A stretch of DNA of 64,000 bases. Origin: Paracoccus yibinensis (lineage in GTDB: Bacteria; Pseudomonadota; Alphaproteobacteria; Rhodobacterales; Rhodobacteraceae). Below the pieces are notes generated by a model. The model saw only the letters and a list, made by a program, of their open reading frames with translations, did no database searches and was not told the DNA's origin. The translations under genes and the position numbers were made by a program. Below are positions 28,240 through 36,400 of this stretch, piece by piece (position 1 is the first letter of the stretch; each line of letters opens with the position of its first letter). The stretch is taken from NCBI RefSeq assembly GCF_030846195.1, contig NZ_JAVCWH010000001.1, positions 186,001-250,000 of the forward strand. The letters are read 5' to 3'.

Positions 28240-28623
28240 ATGCTTCCTCATGACACTCTGGTTGTCGTGGCCGATGGCCATTCGGCGACGCTGTTCCGCA
28301 ATACGGCCAGGCACGGCATCGAGTTGTCTGAAACCGAACGGGTCACGCCGGAAAGCCTGAACCAGCCAAAAGCCGGTGACGTCAACTCCGACATTGTGCC
28401 TGCGGCCGATCCCGCGGTGTTTGCAGCCCGGCTTGTCGATCACCTGAACGACCTGGTGCTGAAGCACAAGGCGGACGACATCGTCATCATCGCGGATCCG
28501 TCCACCCTGGGGATGCTGCGCAAGCGGTATCACAAGGAACTGCAATTCCGCCTGCGCAGGGAAGTGGCCAAGAACCTGACGAATTCCGATCTTCGCGACA
28601 TCGAGGATGCGCTGTCGTCATAG
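28240..28623 (+). CDS. Host attachment family protein (eRF1-like, baeRF group)
   Basis: 127 residues. VVVADGHSATLFRNTARHG at the N-terminus and VIIADPSTLGMLRKRYHKEL near the C-terminus match the 'host attachment protein' family first noted in plant-associated bacteria and now viewed as bacterial eRF1-like (baeRF) proteins, possibly tied to ribosome rescue or hibernation. The full-length homologue is close to this size. GGAGATCACG gives the start. It follows the aminotransferase by 47 bases. Experimental function is not known to me. Confidence 0.8.
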   Translation: MLPHDTLVVVADGHSATLFRNTARHGIELSETERVTPESLNQPKAGDVNSDIVPAADPAVFAARLVDHLNDLVLKHKADDIVIIADPSTLGMLRKRYHKELQFRLRREVAKNLTNSDLRDIEDALSS

Positions 28624-28650
28624 ACAGCGGCCCTTGAGCGAACGGTTCCG

Positions 28651-29433
28651 TCACAGGGCGGTCCATCCTCCATCGACGCTGATGGCGGTGCCGGTGATCT
28701 GGGCCGCGGCGTCGCTGCACAGGAAGGCCGCCGTGTCCCCCAGTTGTTCGACCGTCACGAACTCTTTCGATGGTTGGCGCTCCAGCATGACCTTCTGGAT
28801 GACCTCGTCGCGGCTCATGCCGTATTCCTTCATCGTGTCGGGGATCTGCGCCTCGACCAGCGGCGTCAGGACATAGCCGGGGCAGACCGCATTGCAGGTG
28901 ATCGCCTCTTTTGCGGTTTCCAGTGCCGTGACCTTGGTGAAGCCGACGATCCCGTGCTTGGCCGCCACATAGGCGGATTTGAAGGCGCTTGCCGTCAGGC
29001 CGTGGGCGGACGCGACATTGATGATGCGCCCCCAGCCCGCGGCCCGCATCATCGGCAGGGCCGCTGCAGTCGTGTGAAAGGCCGAGGTCAGGTTGATGGC
29101 GATGATCGCGTCCCACTTTTCGACCGGGAAATCCGGGATCGGCGCGACATGCTGGATGCCCGCATTGTTTACCAGGATATCGCAGCGCCCCGCCTGGCTG
29201 ATCAAGGCCCGGCATTCATCGCCCCTGGACATGTCCGCCTTGATATAGCGCGCGGCGACGCCATGGTCCCGGGCCACGGACTCAGCCAGGGCATGATCCT
29301 CGTCCCGATCCGTGAAACTGTTCAGGACGATATCCGCCCCCGCCATGGCCAGGCGATGCGCAATGCCCAGCCCGATGCCAGAGTTAGAACCCGTCACGAC
29401 TGCGGTTTTACCGTCTAGAAATTTTTGGAACAT
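28651..29433 (-). CDS. bdhA: 3-hydroxybutyrate dehydrogenase
   Basis: 260-residue SDR that oxidises (R)-3-hydroxybutyrate to acetoacetate with NAD, the last step of PHB mobilisation. TGSNSGIGLGIAHRLA, NNAGIQHVAPI, catalytic YVAAKHG (Tyr-Lys) and CPGYVLTPLVEAQIPD are typical, as is the Gln/Lys-rich substrate lid (MSRDEVIQKVMLERQPSKEFV). AGGAGGGGGG precedes the ATG at 29433. The terminator for a separate minus-strand RNA lies 72 bases upstream, so this gene should have its own promoter. It matches the PHA genes at the far right of the window metabolically. Confidence 0.92.
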   Translation of the reverse strand: MFQKFLDGKTAVVTGSNSGIGLGIAHRLAMAGADIVLNSFTDRDEDHALAESVARDHGVAARYIKADMSRGDECRALISQAGRCDILVNNAGIQHVAPIPDFPVEKWDAIIAINLTSAFHTTAAALPMMRAAGWGRIINVASAHGLTASAFKSAYVAAKHGIVGFTKVTALETAKEAITCNAVCPGYVLTPLVEAQIPDTMKEYGMSRDEVIQKVMLERQPSKEFVTVEQLGDTAAFLCSDAAAQITGTAISVDGGWTAL

Positions 29434-29504
29434 CGCCCCCCTCCTGACTGTCGGCTTTAAGACGGGCAGCAAGCGCCCAAGCCGTTTGCAGGTGCAGCAT
29501 GGGC

Positions 29505-29533
29505 AAAAAAAAGCGCCCGCACAAGGCGGGCGC
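29505..29533 (-). terminator. Intrinsic terminator of the candidate small RNA
   Basis: Perfect 8-bp stem GCGCCCGC/GCGGGCGC (29526-29533 with 29513-29520) and a 5-base loop, followed on the minus strand by eight T (29512-29505). Because it lies upstream of the 3-hydroxybutyrate dehydrogenase start on the same strand, it must end a different transcript or act as an attenuator. Confidence 0.85.
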
Positions 29534-29579
29534 AAGTCATGAGGCAGGTTTCATACAGGCAAGAAACCTATCGAGCAGT
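29505..29579 (-). ncRNA. Candidate small RNA, about 75 nt
   Basis: Minus-strand unit with a predicted promoter (29586-29614), a start near 29579, a first hairpin (7-bp stem, 29563-29569 with 29546-29552, 10-base loop) and a final GC hairpin followed by eight U (29505-29533). No open frame with a ribosome-binding site lies inside it. It sits between the 3-hydroxybutyrate dehydrogenase gene and a divergent binding-protein gene. No known RNA family recognised. The 5' end is inferred from the promoter only. Confidence 0.55.
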
Positions 29580-29585
29580 AAGCCA

Positions 29586-29614
29586 TTTATACGCTAATGC
29601 CTGTCAGAGTCCAA
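29586..29614 (-). promoter_or_regulatory. Predicted promoter of the candidate small RNA
   Basis: On the minus strand: TTGGAC (29614-29609), 17-base spacer, TATAAA (29591-29586). The -10 is five of six to consensus, the -35 weaker. Spacing is optimal. Confidence 0.5.
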
Positions 29615-29698
29615 CGAAGAAGTTCGACCCGCCATTGACGATCTCCATCCGAGTTAGTTGAATTTGTATCGAAAAGAAGAAAACCGGGCAGACAGGCG

Positions 29699-31561
29699 AT
29701 GAAATTCTTAAGAAACCTTAACAAATCCGCGATTATTCGTGCCTTGTGCCTGATTTCCGGCGGTTTTCTGACTGTTGCATCAATGCCGCTCGAAGGACGT
29801 GCCGAACCGGTCCACGGGCTTGCGATGTATGGTCAGCCTGCTCTACCTCAAGGATTCCAAGCACTCCCCTACGTCAACCCCGACGCGCCCCAAGGCGGGA
29901 TGATTCGTTTGGCCGAACCGGGTGGCTTCGACTCGCTCAAGCCCTGGGTGTTGAAAGGCAATGCAGCATGGGGCGTCGGCGTCCATGTCGCCGAGACCTT
30001 GATGTATCGCAGCCTTGACGAACCCTTCACGCTTTACGGCCTTCTGGCGCAGTCCGTCGAAACGGCGCCGGACCGAAGCTGGGTGGAATTCACCCTGCGC
30101 CCCGAGGCCCGGTTCTCGGACGGATCGCCCGTGACCGTCGAGGACGTGATGTGGTCATACGAGACGCTGGGAACGCAGGGTCATCCACGCTATCACGGTG
30201 CCTGGTCCAAGGTCGCGAAGATGGAACAGACCGGCCCCGGCCGCATCCGCTTTACCTTTTCGGAAAACGACCGGGAGCTGGCCATGCTGATGGGGCTGCG
30301 GCCGGTTCTGAAGAAGGCGCAGTGGGAAGGGAAGGACTTCTCGGCCTCGGGGCTGGAGGCGCCGATCGGGTCCGGCCCCTATGTCGTGGACCAGGTCGAA
30401 CCGGGGCGCATGGTCACCTTTCGGCGCGATCCCGATTATTGGGGCAAGGATCTGGCCGTCAACAAAGGGCGCAACAACCTTGACGTGATCCGCTATGACT
30501 ATTTCGGTGACGCCAATGCCATGTTCGAGGCTTTCAAGGCAGGCGAGGTCACGGTCTGGCGGGAACTGTCAGCCAACAAGTGGGAACAGGAATACAACTT
30601 CCCCCTGATGACGCGGGGGGATGCAGTCAAGGCGGAAATCCCCAATGGCCGCCCATCGGGGATCATGGGGCTGGTGATGAACACCCGCAACCCACTGTTT
30701 GCCGACTGGCGGGTCCGCCAGGCCATGATCGAGGCGTTCAACTTCCGTTTCATCAATGCCACGCTGAATGGTGGCAAGGACCAGCGGATCACCTCGTATT
30801 TCGCAAATTCCAGCTTGGCCATGCAGCCTGGCCCCGCGACGGGCCGCGTGGCCGAACTGCTGGCACCCTTCGCCACGGATCTGCCCCCCGGCACCATCGA
30901 GGGCTATGCCTTGCCCGAGGGGTCAGACCGCGCCCTGGATCGGGCGGGCCTGCGGCGGGCGATGGCGCTGCTGGCCGACGCGGGATGGTCCGTGCGCGAT
31001 GGTGTCCTGCAAAACGCGGAAGGCCGCCCCTTCGCCTTCGAGATCCTGCTGAACCAGTCCGGCACCGCCATGCGCACCGCATCCGAAACCCAGCAGATTG
31101 CCGACATCTATGTCCAGGCGCTGCGGAACCTGGGGATGCAGGTGCGCATCACGTTGCTGGACCCGGCCCAGTTCGTGCAGCGCACCAATGAATTCCAGTT
31201 CGACATGACCTGGTATGAACGCGCCTTGTCGCTGTCACCGGGAAACGAACAGTTGCTCTACTGGGGGTCCGAGGCTGCGGACCAGCCGGGCAGCCGGAAC
31301 TGGATGGGCATGAAAAGTCCGGCGGCCGATGCCGTCATCGCCGCAATGGTCCGATCGGAAACGGATGAGGAATTCACTTCCGCCGTCCGCGCGCTGGATC
31401 GAATCCTGACCGCAGGGCGTTACGTGATACCGGCCGGGTTCTCGCCGGTCTCGCGGCTGGCCCATGCTGCGGACCTGCGGTATCCTGCCCAGACAACGCC
31501 GCTTTACGGAGATTGGCCGGGCTTCCTGCCCGAGCTGTGGTGGCAGGAGGCAGAAGAATGA
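29699..31561 (+). CDS. Extracellular solute-binding protein, family 5 (YejA-like)
   Basis: 620 residues. Periplasmic receptor of a peptide/microcin-type ABC importer. Signal peptide about 1-35 (ALCLISGGFLTVASMPLEGRA), then HGLAMYGQPALPQGFQALPY and VNPDAPQGGMIRLAEPGGFDSL, characteristic of the YejA branch, and the SBP_bac_5 core (FSDGSPVTVEDVMWSYETL; PIGSGPYVVDQVEPGRMVTF). In other genomes yejBEF permease/ATPase genes follow, but here the next genes are entericidin and a CsbD-like gene, so the transporter partner is elsewhere or lost. The first codons (KFLRNLNKSAIIRA) are AT-richer than the rest. Confidence 0.88.
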   Translation: MKFLRNLNKSAIIRALCLISGGFLTVASMPLEGRAEPVHGLAMYGQPALPQGFQALPYVNPDAPQGGMIRLAEPGGFDSLKPWVLKGNAAWGVGVHVAETLMYRSLDEPFTLYGLLAQSVETAPDRSWVEFTLRPEARFSDGSPVTVEDVMWSYETLGTQGHPRYHGAWSKVAKMEQTGPGRIRFTFSENDRELAMLMGLRPVLKKAQWEGKDFSASGLEAPIGSGPYVVDQVEPGRMVTFRRDPDYWGKDLAVNKGRNNLDVIRYDYFGDANAMFEAFKAGEVTVWRELSANKWEQEYNFPLMTRGDAVKAEIPNGRPSGIMGLVMNTRNPLFADWRVRQAMIEAFNFRFINATLNGGKDQRITSYFANSSLAMQPGPATGRVAELLAPFATDLPPGTIEGYALPEGSDRALDRAGLRRAMALLADAGWSVRDGVLQNAEGRPFAFEILLNQSGTAMRTASETQQIADIYVQALRNLGMQVRITLLDPAQFVQRTNEFQFDMTWYERALSLSPGNEQLLYWGSEAADQPGSRNWMGMKSPAADAVIAAMVRSETDEEFTSAVRALDRILTAGRYVIPAGFSPVSRLAHAADLRYPAQTTPLYGDWPGFLPELWWQEAEE

Positions 31562-31686
31562 AGGCAGTCTTGGGCATGCTGCTGGCCTGCGCGGTGCTGG
31601 CTGGCTGCAATACGGTCGCGGGTGTCGGTGAGGACATCACCGGAATTGCAAACTGGGCGCAATCCTCGATGGGAGGCGGATACTGA
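31558..31686 (+). CDS. Entericidin A/B family lipoprotein
   Basis: 42-residue lipoprotein. MKAVLGMLLACAVLAGCNT holds the signal and lipobox LAGC (Cys17), and GVGEDITGIANWAQ is the family signature (G-x-G-x-D-I). Entericidins are small stress-linked envelope lipoproteins proposed as a toxin/antidote pair in enterobacteria; in alphaproteobacteria only a single gene is usual. The ATG overlaps the stop of the binding-protein gene (ATGA), and its stop overlaps the next start (TGATG). Confidence 0.88.
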   Translation: MKAVLGMLLACAVLAGCNTVAGVGEDITGIANWAQSSMGGGY

Positions 31687-32027
31687 TGAAATGGAGCCAT
31701 GTGCAGCAGAACTGGGCCGCCTTCTACGAGGCGATCGTCGAGAAATGGCCCGAGGTCGATGAAACCGACCTGGACGAGATCGACGGCGATCAGCGTGCCT
31801 TCGTGGCCTATCTTGCAGAGGCGACCGGCCAGGAACCGTCCGAAATCCGCGAGGAACTGCGCGAATGGCTGGCCGGAGAGATCCCCTCTGATGTCGTCAT
31901 GGATCCCACGCATGACAATCATTCCATTGCGCTCAGCGCCAAGTATGTGGGCGAGGGCGAGGACGAATACGCGGATGACGCCCGCTTCGGCGACGACGAC
32001 GAATATCGCGACGACGGCGACGACTGA
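31686..32027 (+). CDS. Acidic CsbD-like protein
   Basis: 113 residues, strongly acidic C-terminus. The first 55 residues (MKWSHVQQNWAAFYEAIVEK, then WPEVDETDLDEIDGD) resemble a CsbD stress domain (WDQIKGNWKQLKGK...KLTDDDLDVIEG in the model family), followed by a helical EIREELREWLAGE and an Asp/Glu-rich tail (ADDARFGDDDEYRDDGDD). CsbD proteins are stress-induced, of unknown biochemistry. ATG shares a base with the entericidin stop, so the pair is coupled and probably a stress operon. Confidence 0.72.
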   Translation: MKWSHVQQNWAAFYEAIVEKWPEVDETDLDEIDGDQRAFVAYLAEATGQEPSEIREELREWLAGEIPSDVVMDPTHDNHSIALSAKYVGEGEDEYADDARFGDDDEYRDDGDD

Positions 32028-32030
32028 CCT

Positions 32031-32357
32031 TCAGGCGGCGCGCGGTCCCCACAGGATGATCGCCGCGCCAGCCAGGCAGACTGCGGTGCCCAGCACATCC
32101 CACTGATCGGGCCTGCGCCCCTCGGCCAGCCAAAGCCACAGAACGGACGCGGTGATATAGACGCCGCCATAGGCCGCATAGGCCCGTCCCGCGAGATCGG
32201 TCGGGCTGAGCGACAGGATCCAGGCAAACAGCGCCAGCAAGGCCATGCCTGGCATCAGCCACAAAGGCGACTGGTCCAGGCGATGCCATGCCCAGAAGGT
32301 GAAGCAGCCGGCGATTTCAGCCAGGGCGGCAGTCAGATAGATCGCAAGGGCCTGCAT
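32031..32357 (-). CDS. YnfA/UPF0060 family membrane protein
   Basis: 108 residues with four hydrophobic helices, almost no loops. [40 protein letters not shown] and [20 protein letters not shown] match the UPF0060/YnfA family, which is related to small multidrug resistance proteins and probably works as a dimer in the inner membrane. Substrate not established. Convergent with the CsbD-like gene (3-base gap); divergent from the CDF gene. Confidence 0.93.
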   Translation of the reverse strand: MQALAIYLTAALAEIAGCFTFWAWHRLDQSPLWLMPGMALLALFAWILSLSPTDLAGRAYAAYGGVYITASVLWLWLAEGRRPDQWDVLGTAVCLAGAAIILWGPRAA

Positions 32358-32473
32358 TCCGTCCCTCTAGCCCGTGGTCTGGGGTGGCGTCCAGCGGCCC
32401 TTTCCAGTTGCAACTGGGGCCGCGTTCTGCCACATGCAGCCCGACGGGGGGCATGTGATGAAGGACCGTCGCG

Positions 32474-33361
32474 ATGAATCGCACCATCAAGATTGCCCTG
32501 GGCAGCATTGCGATCGGGATCGTCGTGCTTGCCCTCAAGACGCTGGCGTGGCACCTGACGGGTTCGGTGGCGCTGCTGTCGGATGCGCTTGAAAGCACCG
32601 TCAACGTGGCGACGGCCCTTGCCGCGCTGATCGCAATCCGCATTGCCCAGCGTCCTGCCGACCGCAGCCACCCCTATGGGCACCACAAGGCAGAGTTTGT
32701 GGCAGCCGTGCTGGAAGGCGTGATGATCATCGTCGCGGCCCTGCTGATCCTTGAGGAAGCCTATCAGGGGATCCGCAACCCGCAGCCGCTGACCGCGCCC
32801 TTCACGGGCCTGCTGATCAACGGCTTCGCAGGTTGCATCAACGCCTTCTGGTGTGCCGTGCTGATCCGCCAAGGCCGCCGCCTGAAATCCCCCGCCCTCG
32901 TCGCCGACGGACACCACCTGCTGTCGGATGTCGTCACCTCGGCCGGGGTGATCGTCGGGGTCTTGCTGGCGACCGTTTCGGGTTATCCGCTTCTGGACCC
33001 GATCCTGGCCGGACTGGTGGCGATCAACATCCTGTGGTCGGGCTGGAAGGTGATGTCGGCCTCGCTTGGCGGGTTGATGGACAGGGCGGTGTCGGACGAC
33101 ATGCTGCGCGACATCCGGGCCACCATCTCGGACCATGCGGACGGCGCGATCGAGGCGCATGACCTGCGGACCCGCCATGCGGGCAGCATGACCTTTATCG
33201 ACTTCCACCTTGTCGTGGACGGCGACACGCCTGTGGCCCAGGCCCATGCGATCTGCGACCGCATCGAGACCGCGCTAAAGAAACGGCTGGATGATGCGCA
33301 GATCACCATCCACGTCGAGCCCGAACACAAGGCCAAGCATTCGGGCGTGCTGGTACTCTAG
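32474..33361 (+). CDS. Cation diffusion facilitator family metal exporter
   Basis: 295 residues. Six-helix inner-membrane domain with metal site residues in LLSDALESTVNVA (helix II) and DGHHLLSDVVTSAGV (helix V, HxxxD), the RSHPYGHHKAEF loop, then a cytosolic C-terminal ferredoxin-like domain (DLRTRHAGSMTFIDFHLVVDG). Exports Zn, Fe, Co or similar divalent metals against protons; the helix II D-x-x-x-D pattern is altered to D-x-x-E, so selectivity may not be zinc. The stop overlaps xth on the other strand by 4 bases. Confidence 0.9.
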   Translation: MNRTIKIALGSIAIGIVVLALKTLAWHLTGSVALLSDALESTVNVATALAALIAIRIAQRPADRSHPYGHHKAEFVAAVLEGVMIIVAALLILEEAYQGIRNPQPLTAPFTGLLINGFAGCINAFWCAVLIRQGRRLKSPALVADGHHLLSDVVTSAGVIVGVLLATVSGYPLLDPILAGLVAINILWSGWKVMSASLGGLMDRAVSDDMLRDIRATISDHADGAIEAHDLRTRHAGSMTFIDFHLVVDGDTPVAQAHAICDRIETALKKRLDDAQITIHVEPEHKAKHSGVLVL

Positions 33362-34143
33362 GCCGCCAGACGCACCCACACGGGAACATGATCGCTGGGC
33401 TTTTCGCCCGCGCGGGCTTCCTTGTCGATGCCGGTTTCCACCAGCAGGTCGGCGGCCTGCGGCGACAGCAGCAGGTGGTCGATGCGGATGCCGTCGTCGC
33501 GCGACCAGGACCCGGCTTGATAATCCCAGAAGGTGAACGGCCCGCGCGTGGCCCAGGGGTCGCGGATGCGGACAGCATCCGTCCAGCCCTGGTTGACGAT
33601 CCGCCGGAACGCCTCGCGGCTTTGGGGCAGGAACAGCGCATCATCGACCCAGGCCTGCGGCCGGGCGGCATCGCGGGGTTCGGGGATGATGTTGAAGTCG
33701 CCCAGCATCACCACCGGAAGCTCGCTTTCCAGCAGTTCCGCGGCGCGCAGGCGTAGACGCTCCATCCAGGCCAGCTTGTAGTCGTATTTCGGCCCCGGCG
33801 CCGGATTGCCGTTGGGCAGATAAAGCCCGGCGATGCGCACGGCCGTGGAACCGACCACCGTCGCCTCGATATAGCGGGCCTGTTCGTCGGCATCGTCGCC
33901 CGGCAAACCGCGCGTCACATCTTCCAGCGGCAGCTTCGACAGGATCGCGACGCCGTTGAAGCCCTTCTGGCCGTGGGTCTCGACCGCCCAGCCCAGATCC
34001 TCGAAATGGGCGCGGGGAAAGCCCTCGTCCACGGACTTGATTTCCTGAAGGACGACCAGATCGGCCGCCGATCCGGCCAACCAGTCAGTCAGCGCTTGGA
34101 TCCGGGCCTTGACGCCATTGATGTTGAATGTCGCGATTTTCAT
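33358..34143 (-). CDS. xth: Exodeoxyribonuclease III
   Basis: 261 residues. AP endonuclease and 3'-repair exonuclease of base excision repair. MKIATFNINGVKARIQALTDW (metal-binding Asn), LVVLQEIKSVDEGFP (catalytic Glu), GLYLPNGNP, VMLGDFNIIPEPRDAARP (Asp/Asn catalytic pair), FTFWDYQAGSWSRDDGIRIDH and the final PSDHVPVWV with catalytic His. ATG at 34143 is chosen over 34179 and 34152 from the family N-terminus. Cytosolic. Confidence 0.95.
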   Translation of the reverse strand: MKIATFNINGVKARIQALTDWLAGSAADLVVLQEIKSVDEGFPRAHFEDLGWAVETHGQKGFNGVAILSKLPLEDVTRGLPGDDADEQARYIEATVVGSTAVRIAGLYLPNGNPAPGPKYDYKLAWMERLRLRAAELLESELPVVMLGDFNIIPEPRDAARPQAWVDDALFLPQSREAFRRIVNQGWTDAVRIRDPWATRGPFTFWDYQAGSWSRDDGIRIDHLLLSPQAADLLVETGIDKEARAGEKPSDHVPVWVRLAA

Positions 34144-34208
34144 GGGCCGCATCTTTATCCGCTGTCCCGCAATTGGCAACCGGAGTCGGGACGCCTAAGT
34201 TCCCCCCT

Positions 34209-34781
34209 ATGCGCCGCCTGATCGCCCTTCTGCTGACGATCATCCTGACCCTGCCCGCCCTGGCGCAGGATCGGCCGCGCGCGGGGCTGATGTGGAACCG
34301 CAGCGGGTTGCCCGCGACGCTGCCGCTGGTCGTGCAGACGCTGCCGGGGCGGGACTATGCGGTCTTCTTGTCGCCCGAAGCCGGGGGCGATCCGGTCATG
34401 GCAGGATATATCCATGGCGGGCAGTTCTTCCGCCTGCTGGTCCCACCAGGCACATGGACCGTCCGCTTTGCCCACGGCACCGACTGGCAGGGCGAGGATG
34501 CGCTGTTCGGTCCCGACACCGAATGGACCCAGGTCGAGGAGCCAATGACCTTTGTCGCCTCGGTCGCCCGCAAGCACGGCTACATCATCCGCCTGATCGA
34601 GACTGACGGCAGAGTTCGCGTGGCGTCGGCAGGTCCGCTGGACCTGTGCCAGGGTCTGACGGTGACGACCGAGGTCATCGAGTTGGACGAAGAACTCGAA
34701 GAAGACGCGAACCGCCTGCCGACCCCCGGACTGCTGCGACTGGAGATCGACTTGGACACCCGCAACAGGGTCTGCGGCTAG
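34209..34781 (+). CDS. Secreted protein of unknown function
   Basis: 190 residues with a clear Sec signal (MRRLIALLLTIILTLPALAQ). The mature part is beta-rich (LPLVVQTLPGRDYAVFLSPE, then FFRLLVPPGTWTVRFAHGTDW), suggesting a small carbohydrate- or ligand-binding sandwich, with an acidic stretch ELDEELEED near the end. I do not recognise a named domain. Divergent from xth. The stop overlaps the convergent ErpA-like gene by 4 bases. The ATG at 34128 would place the signal internally and is rejected. Confidence 0.7.
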   Translation: MRRLIALLLTIILTLPALAQDRPRAGLMWNRSGLPATLPLVVQTLPGRDYAVFLSPEAGGDPVMAGYIHGGQFFRLLVPPGTWTVRFAHGTDWQGEDALFGPDTEWTQVEEPMTFVASVARKHGYIIRLIETDGRVRVASAGPLDLCQGLTVTTEVIELDEELEEDANRLPTPGLLRLEIDLDTRNRVCG

Positions 34782-35101
34782 ATCGAGAACGAGGTGCCGC
34801 AGCCGCAACTGGATGAGGCGTTGGGATTGTCGATCACGAAGCGCGCGCCGATCAGTTCGTCCGCAAAGTCGATGGTGGCCCCCGCCAGATACGGCAGCGA
34901 GACGGGATCGACCACGACCTTCTGGCCCGCGCCTTCCAGCACCAGGTCGTCGGCCTCGGCCTGATCCAGACGAATGTCATACTGAAACCCCGAACAGCCG
35001 CCGCCTGACACGGCCACGCGCAACGGGCGGATCTCGCCCGAATCGTTGATCTCGGCCAGGCGGGCAAAGGCGCGTTCGGTGACTTTGGGGGGCAGGTTCA
35101 T
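34778..35101 (-). CDS. erpA: Iron-sulfur cluster insertion protein (A-type, ErpA/IscA-like)
   Basis: 107 residues. HesB/IscA carrier that passes Fe-S clusters to apo-enzymes. The three conserved cysteines are Cys36 (VSGGGCSGFQY), Cys99 and Cys101 (SSSCGCGTSFSI); the ISGGGCSGFQYGF-like loop favours ErpA over IscA but the two are hard to separate by sequence. It stands outside an isc/suf operon, which also fits ErpA. Divergent from dgt. Confidence 0.85.
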   Translation of the reverse strand: MNLPPKVTERAFARLAEINDSGEIRPLRVAVSGGGCSGFQYDIRLDQAEADDLVLEGAGQKVVVDPVSLPYLAGATIDFADELIGARFVIDNPNASSSCGCGTSFSI

Positions 35102-35176
35102 GGGGCGTTCCCGTTTTCGTCGGCAGTGCCTAAATATAGTGTCCACCGGACCTGTTGCAAGGAAGGCCCTGCTGCC

Positions 35177-36334
35177 GTGATTGCCCCCTATGCCTGCCAT
35201 CCCGAAGCCAGCCGCGGGCGGCTGCATCCCGAACGCATGTCCACCTTCCGCAGCCCCTGGCAGCGCGACCGCGACCGCATCATCCATTCCAGCGCCTTCC
35301 GCCGCCTGAAGCACAAGACCCAGGTCTTTGTCGAACATGATGGAGAGGCCTATCGCGGCGACTATTTCCGCACCCGCCTGACCCATACGATCGAGGTGGC
35401 CCAGGTTGCCCGCACCATCGCCGGCGCGTTGGGCCTGAACACGGATCTGGCGGAAACCGTGGCCTTGGCACATGATCTGGGGCACCCGCCCTTCGGCCAT
35501 ACGGGGGAAGATGCCCTGGCCGCGCTGATGGAACCTTATGGGGGTTTTGACCACAACGCCCAGGCCCTGCGCATCGTCACCCGGCTGGAACGCCATTACG
35601 CCGACTTTGACGGCCTGAACCTGACCTGGGAAGCGTTGGAGGGCATCGCCAAGCACAACGGCCCCGTCACCGGCCCCCTGCCCTATGCCCTGGCCGAGGT
35701 GAATGCCCAGTGGGATCTGGAACTGCACACCAATGCCAGCGCCGAGGCGCAGGTCGCGGCGGTGGCCGACGACGTGGCCTATAACCACCACGACCTGCAC
35801 GACGGCTTGCGCGCCGAACTGTTTACCGAGGACGAGTTGGCCGAACTGCCCGTCGTCGGCCCCGCCTTCGCCGAGGTGGACCGGCTTTATCCCGGTCTCG
35901 ACCCCACCCGCCGCCGGTACGAGGCGCTGCGCCGCGTCTTCGGCGTCATGGTGGAGGACGTGATCGCCGTCGCACAGAACCGCCTGGCCGGGTTGCAGCC
36001 GGAATCCGCACAGGAGATCCGCGACATGGACGGGCCGATCATCCGCTTTTCCAAGCCGCTTTATCAGAACATCAAGGCGATCAAGTCCTTCCTGTTCACG
36101 CGCATGTATCGTGCCCCTTCCGTCGTGGTGGAGCGCAGCAACGTGACCGCCATGCTGAACGACCTGTTCCCGCTGTTCCTGCACGATCCCGGCCAGATGC
36201 CCGACCACTGGTGCCGCGTCGCGCGCGAGGCCGGGGACGAGACACAATGCGCCCGTATCGTCCTTGATTACGTCGCAGGCATGACTGACCGCTTTGCCAT
36301 CGCCGAACACCAGCGGCTGTTCCCGACCCGCTGA
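35177..36334 (+). CDS. dgt: Deoxyguanosinetriphosphate triphosphohydrolase-like HD protein
   Basis: 385 residues from GTG at 35177. SRGRLHPERMSTFRSPWQRD and IIHSSAFRRLKHKTQVFVEHDGEAYRGDYFRTRLTHT-type core with His of the first metal site, HD pair in VALAHDLGHPPFGHTGED, and VAAVADDVAYNHHDLHDGL. Splits dNTPs into deoxynucleoside and triphosphate, helping to set dNTP pools. The short alphaproteobacterial form is often called 'Dgt-like'. GGAAGG 9 bases before the GTG, and homologues start MIAPYA-like, which decide the start over ATG at 35126. Confidence 0.9.
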   Translation: MIAPYACHPEASRGRLHPERMSTFRSPWQRDRDRIIHSSAFRRLKHKTQVFVEHDGEAYRGDYFRTRLTHTIEVAQVARTIAGALGLNTDLAETVALAHDLGHPPFGHTGEDALAALMEPYGGFDHNAQALRIVTRLERHYADFDGLNLTWEALEGIAKHNGPVTGPLPYALAEVNAQWDLELHTNASAEAQVAAVADDVAYNHHDLHDGLRAELFTEDELAELPVVGPAFAEVDRLYPGLDPTRRRYEALRRVFGVMVEDVIAVAQNRLAGLQPESAQEIRDMDGPIIRFSKPLYQNIKAIKSFLFTRMYRAPSVVVERSNVTAMLNDLFPLFLHDPGQMPDHWCRVAREAGDETQCARIVLDYVAGMTDRFAIAEHQRLFPTR

Positions 36335-36400
36335 TATCTGAACCGAAGGCTTGCCCCCGGCGTTCGACGTGCGAAAGCATGAACGCAAGGAGGACAACGC

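Noticed and set aside
29546..29604. Pseudoknot between the hairpin loop and an upstream ACAGGCA (7 complementary bases)
   Set aside because: The upstream partner lies inside the predicted promoter spacer and would not be in the RNA if that promoter is right; it matters only if transcription starts further upstream.
29604..29648. 14-codon minus-strand frame MEIVNGGSNFFVGL
   Set aside because: Codon use looks plausible, but there is no Shine-Dalgarno and it overlaps the predicted small-RNA promoter. Kept only as a remote possibility.
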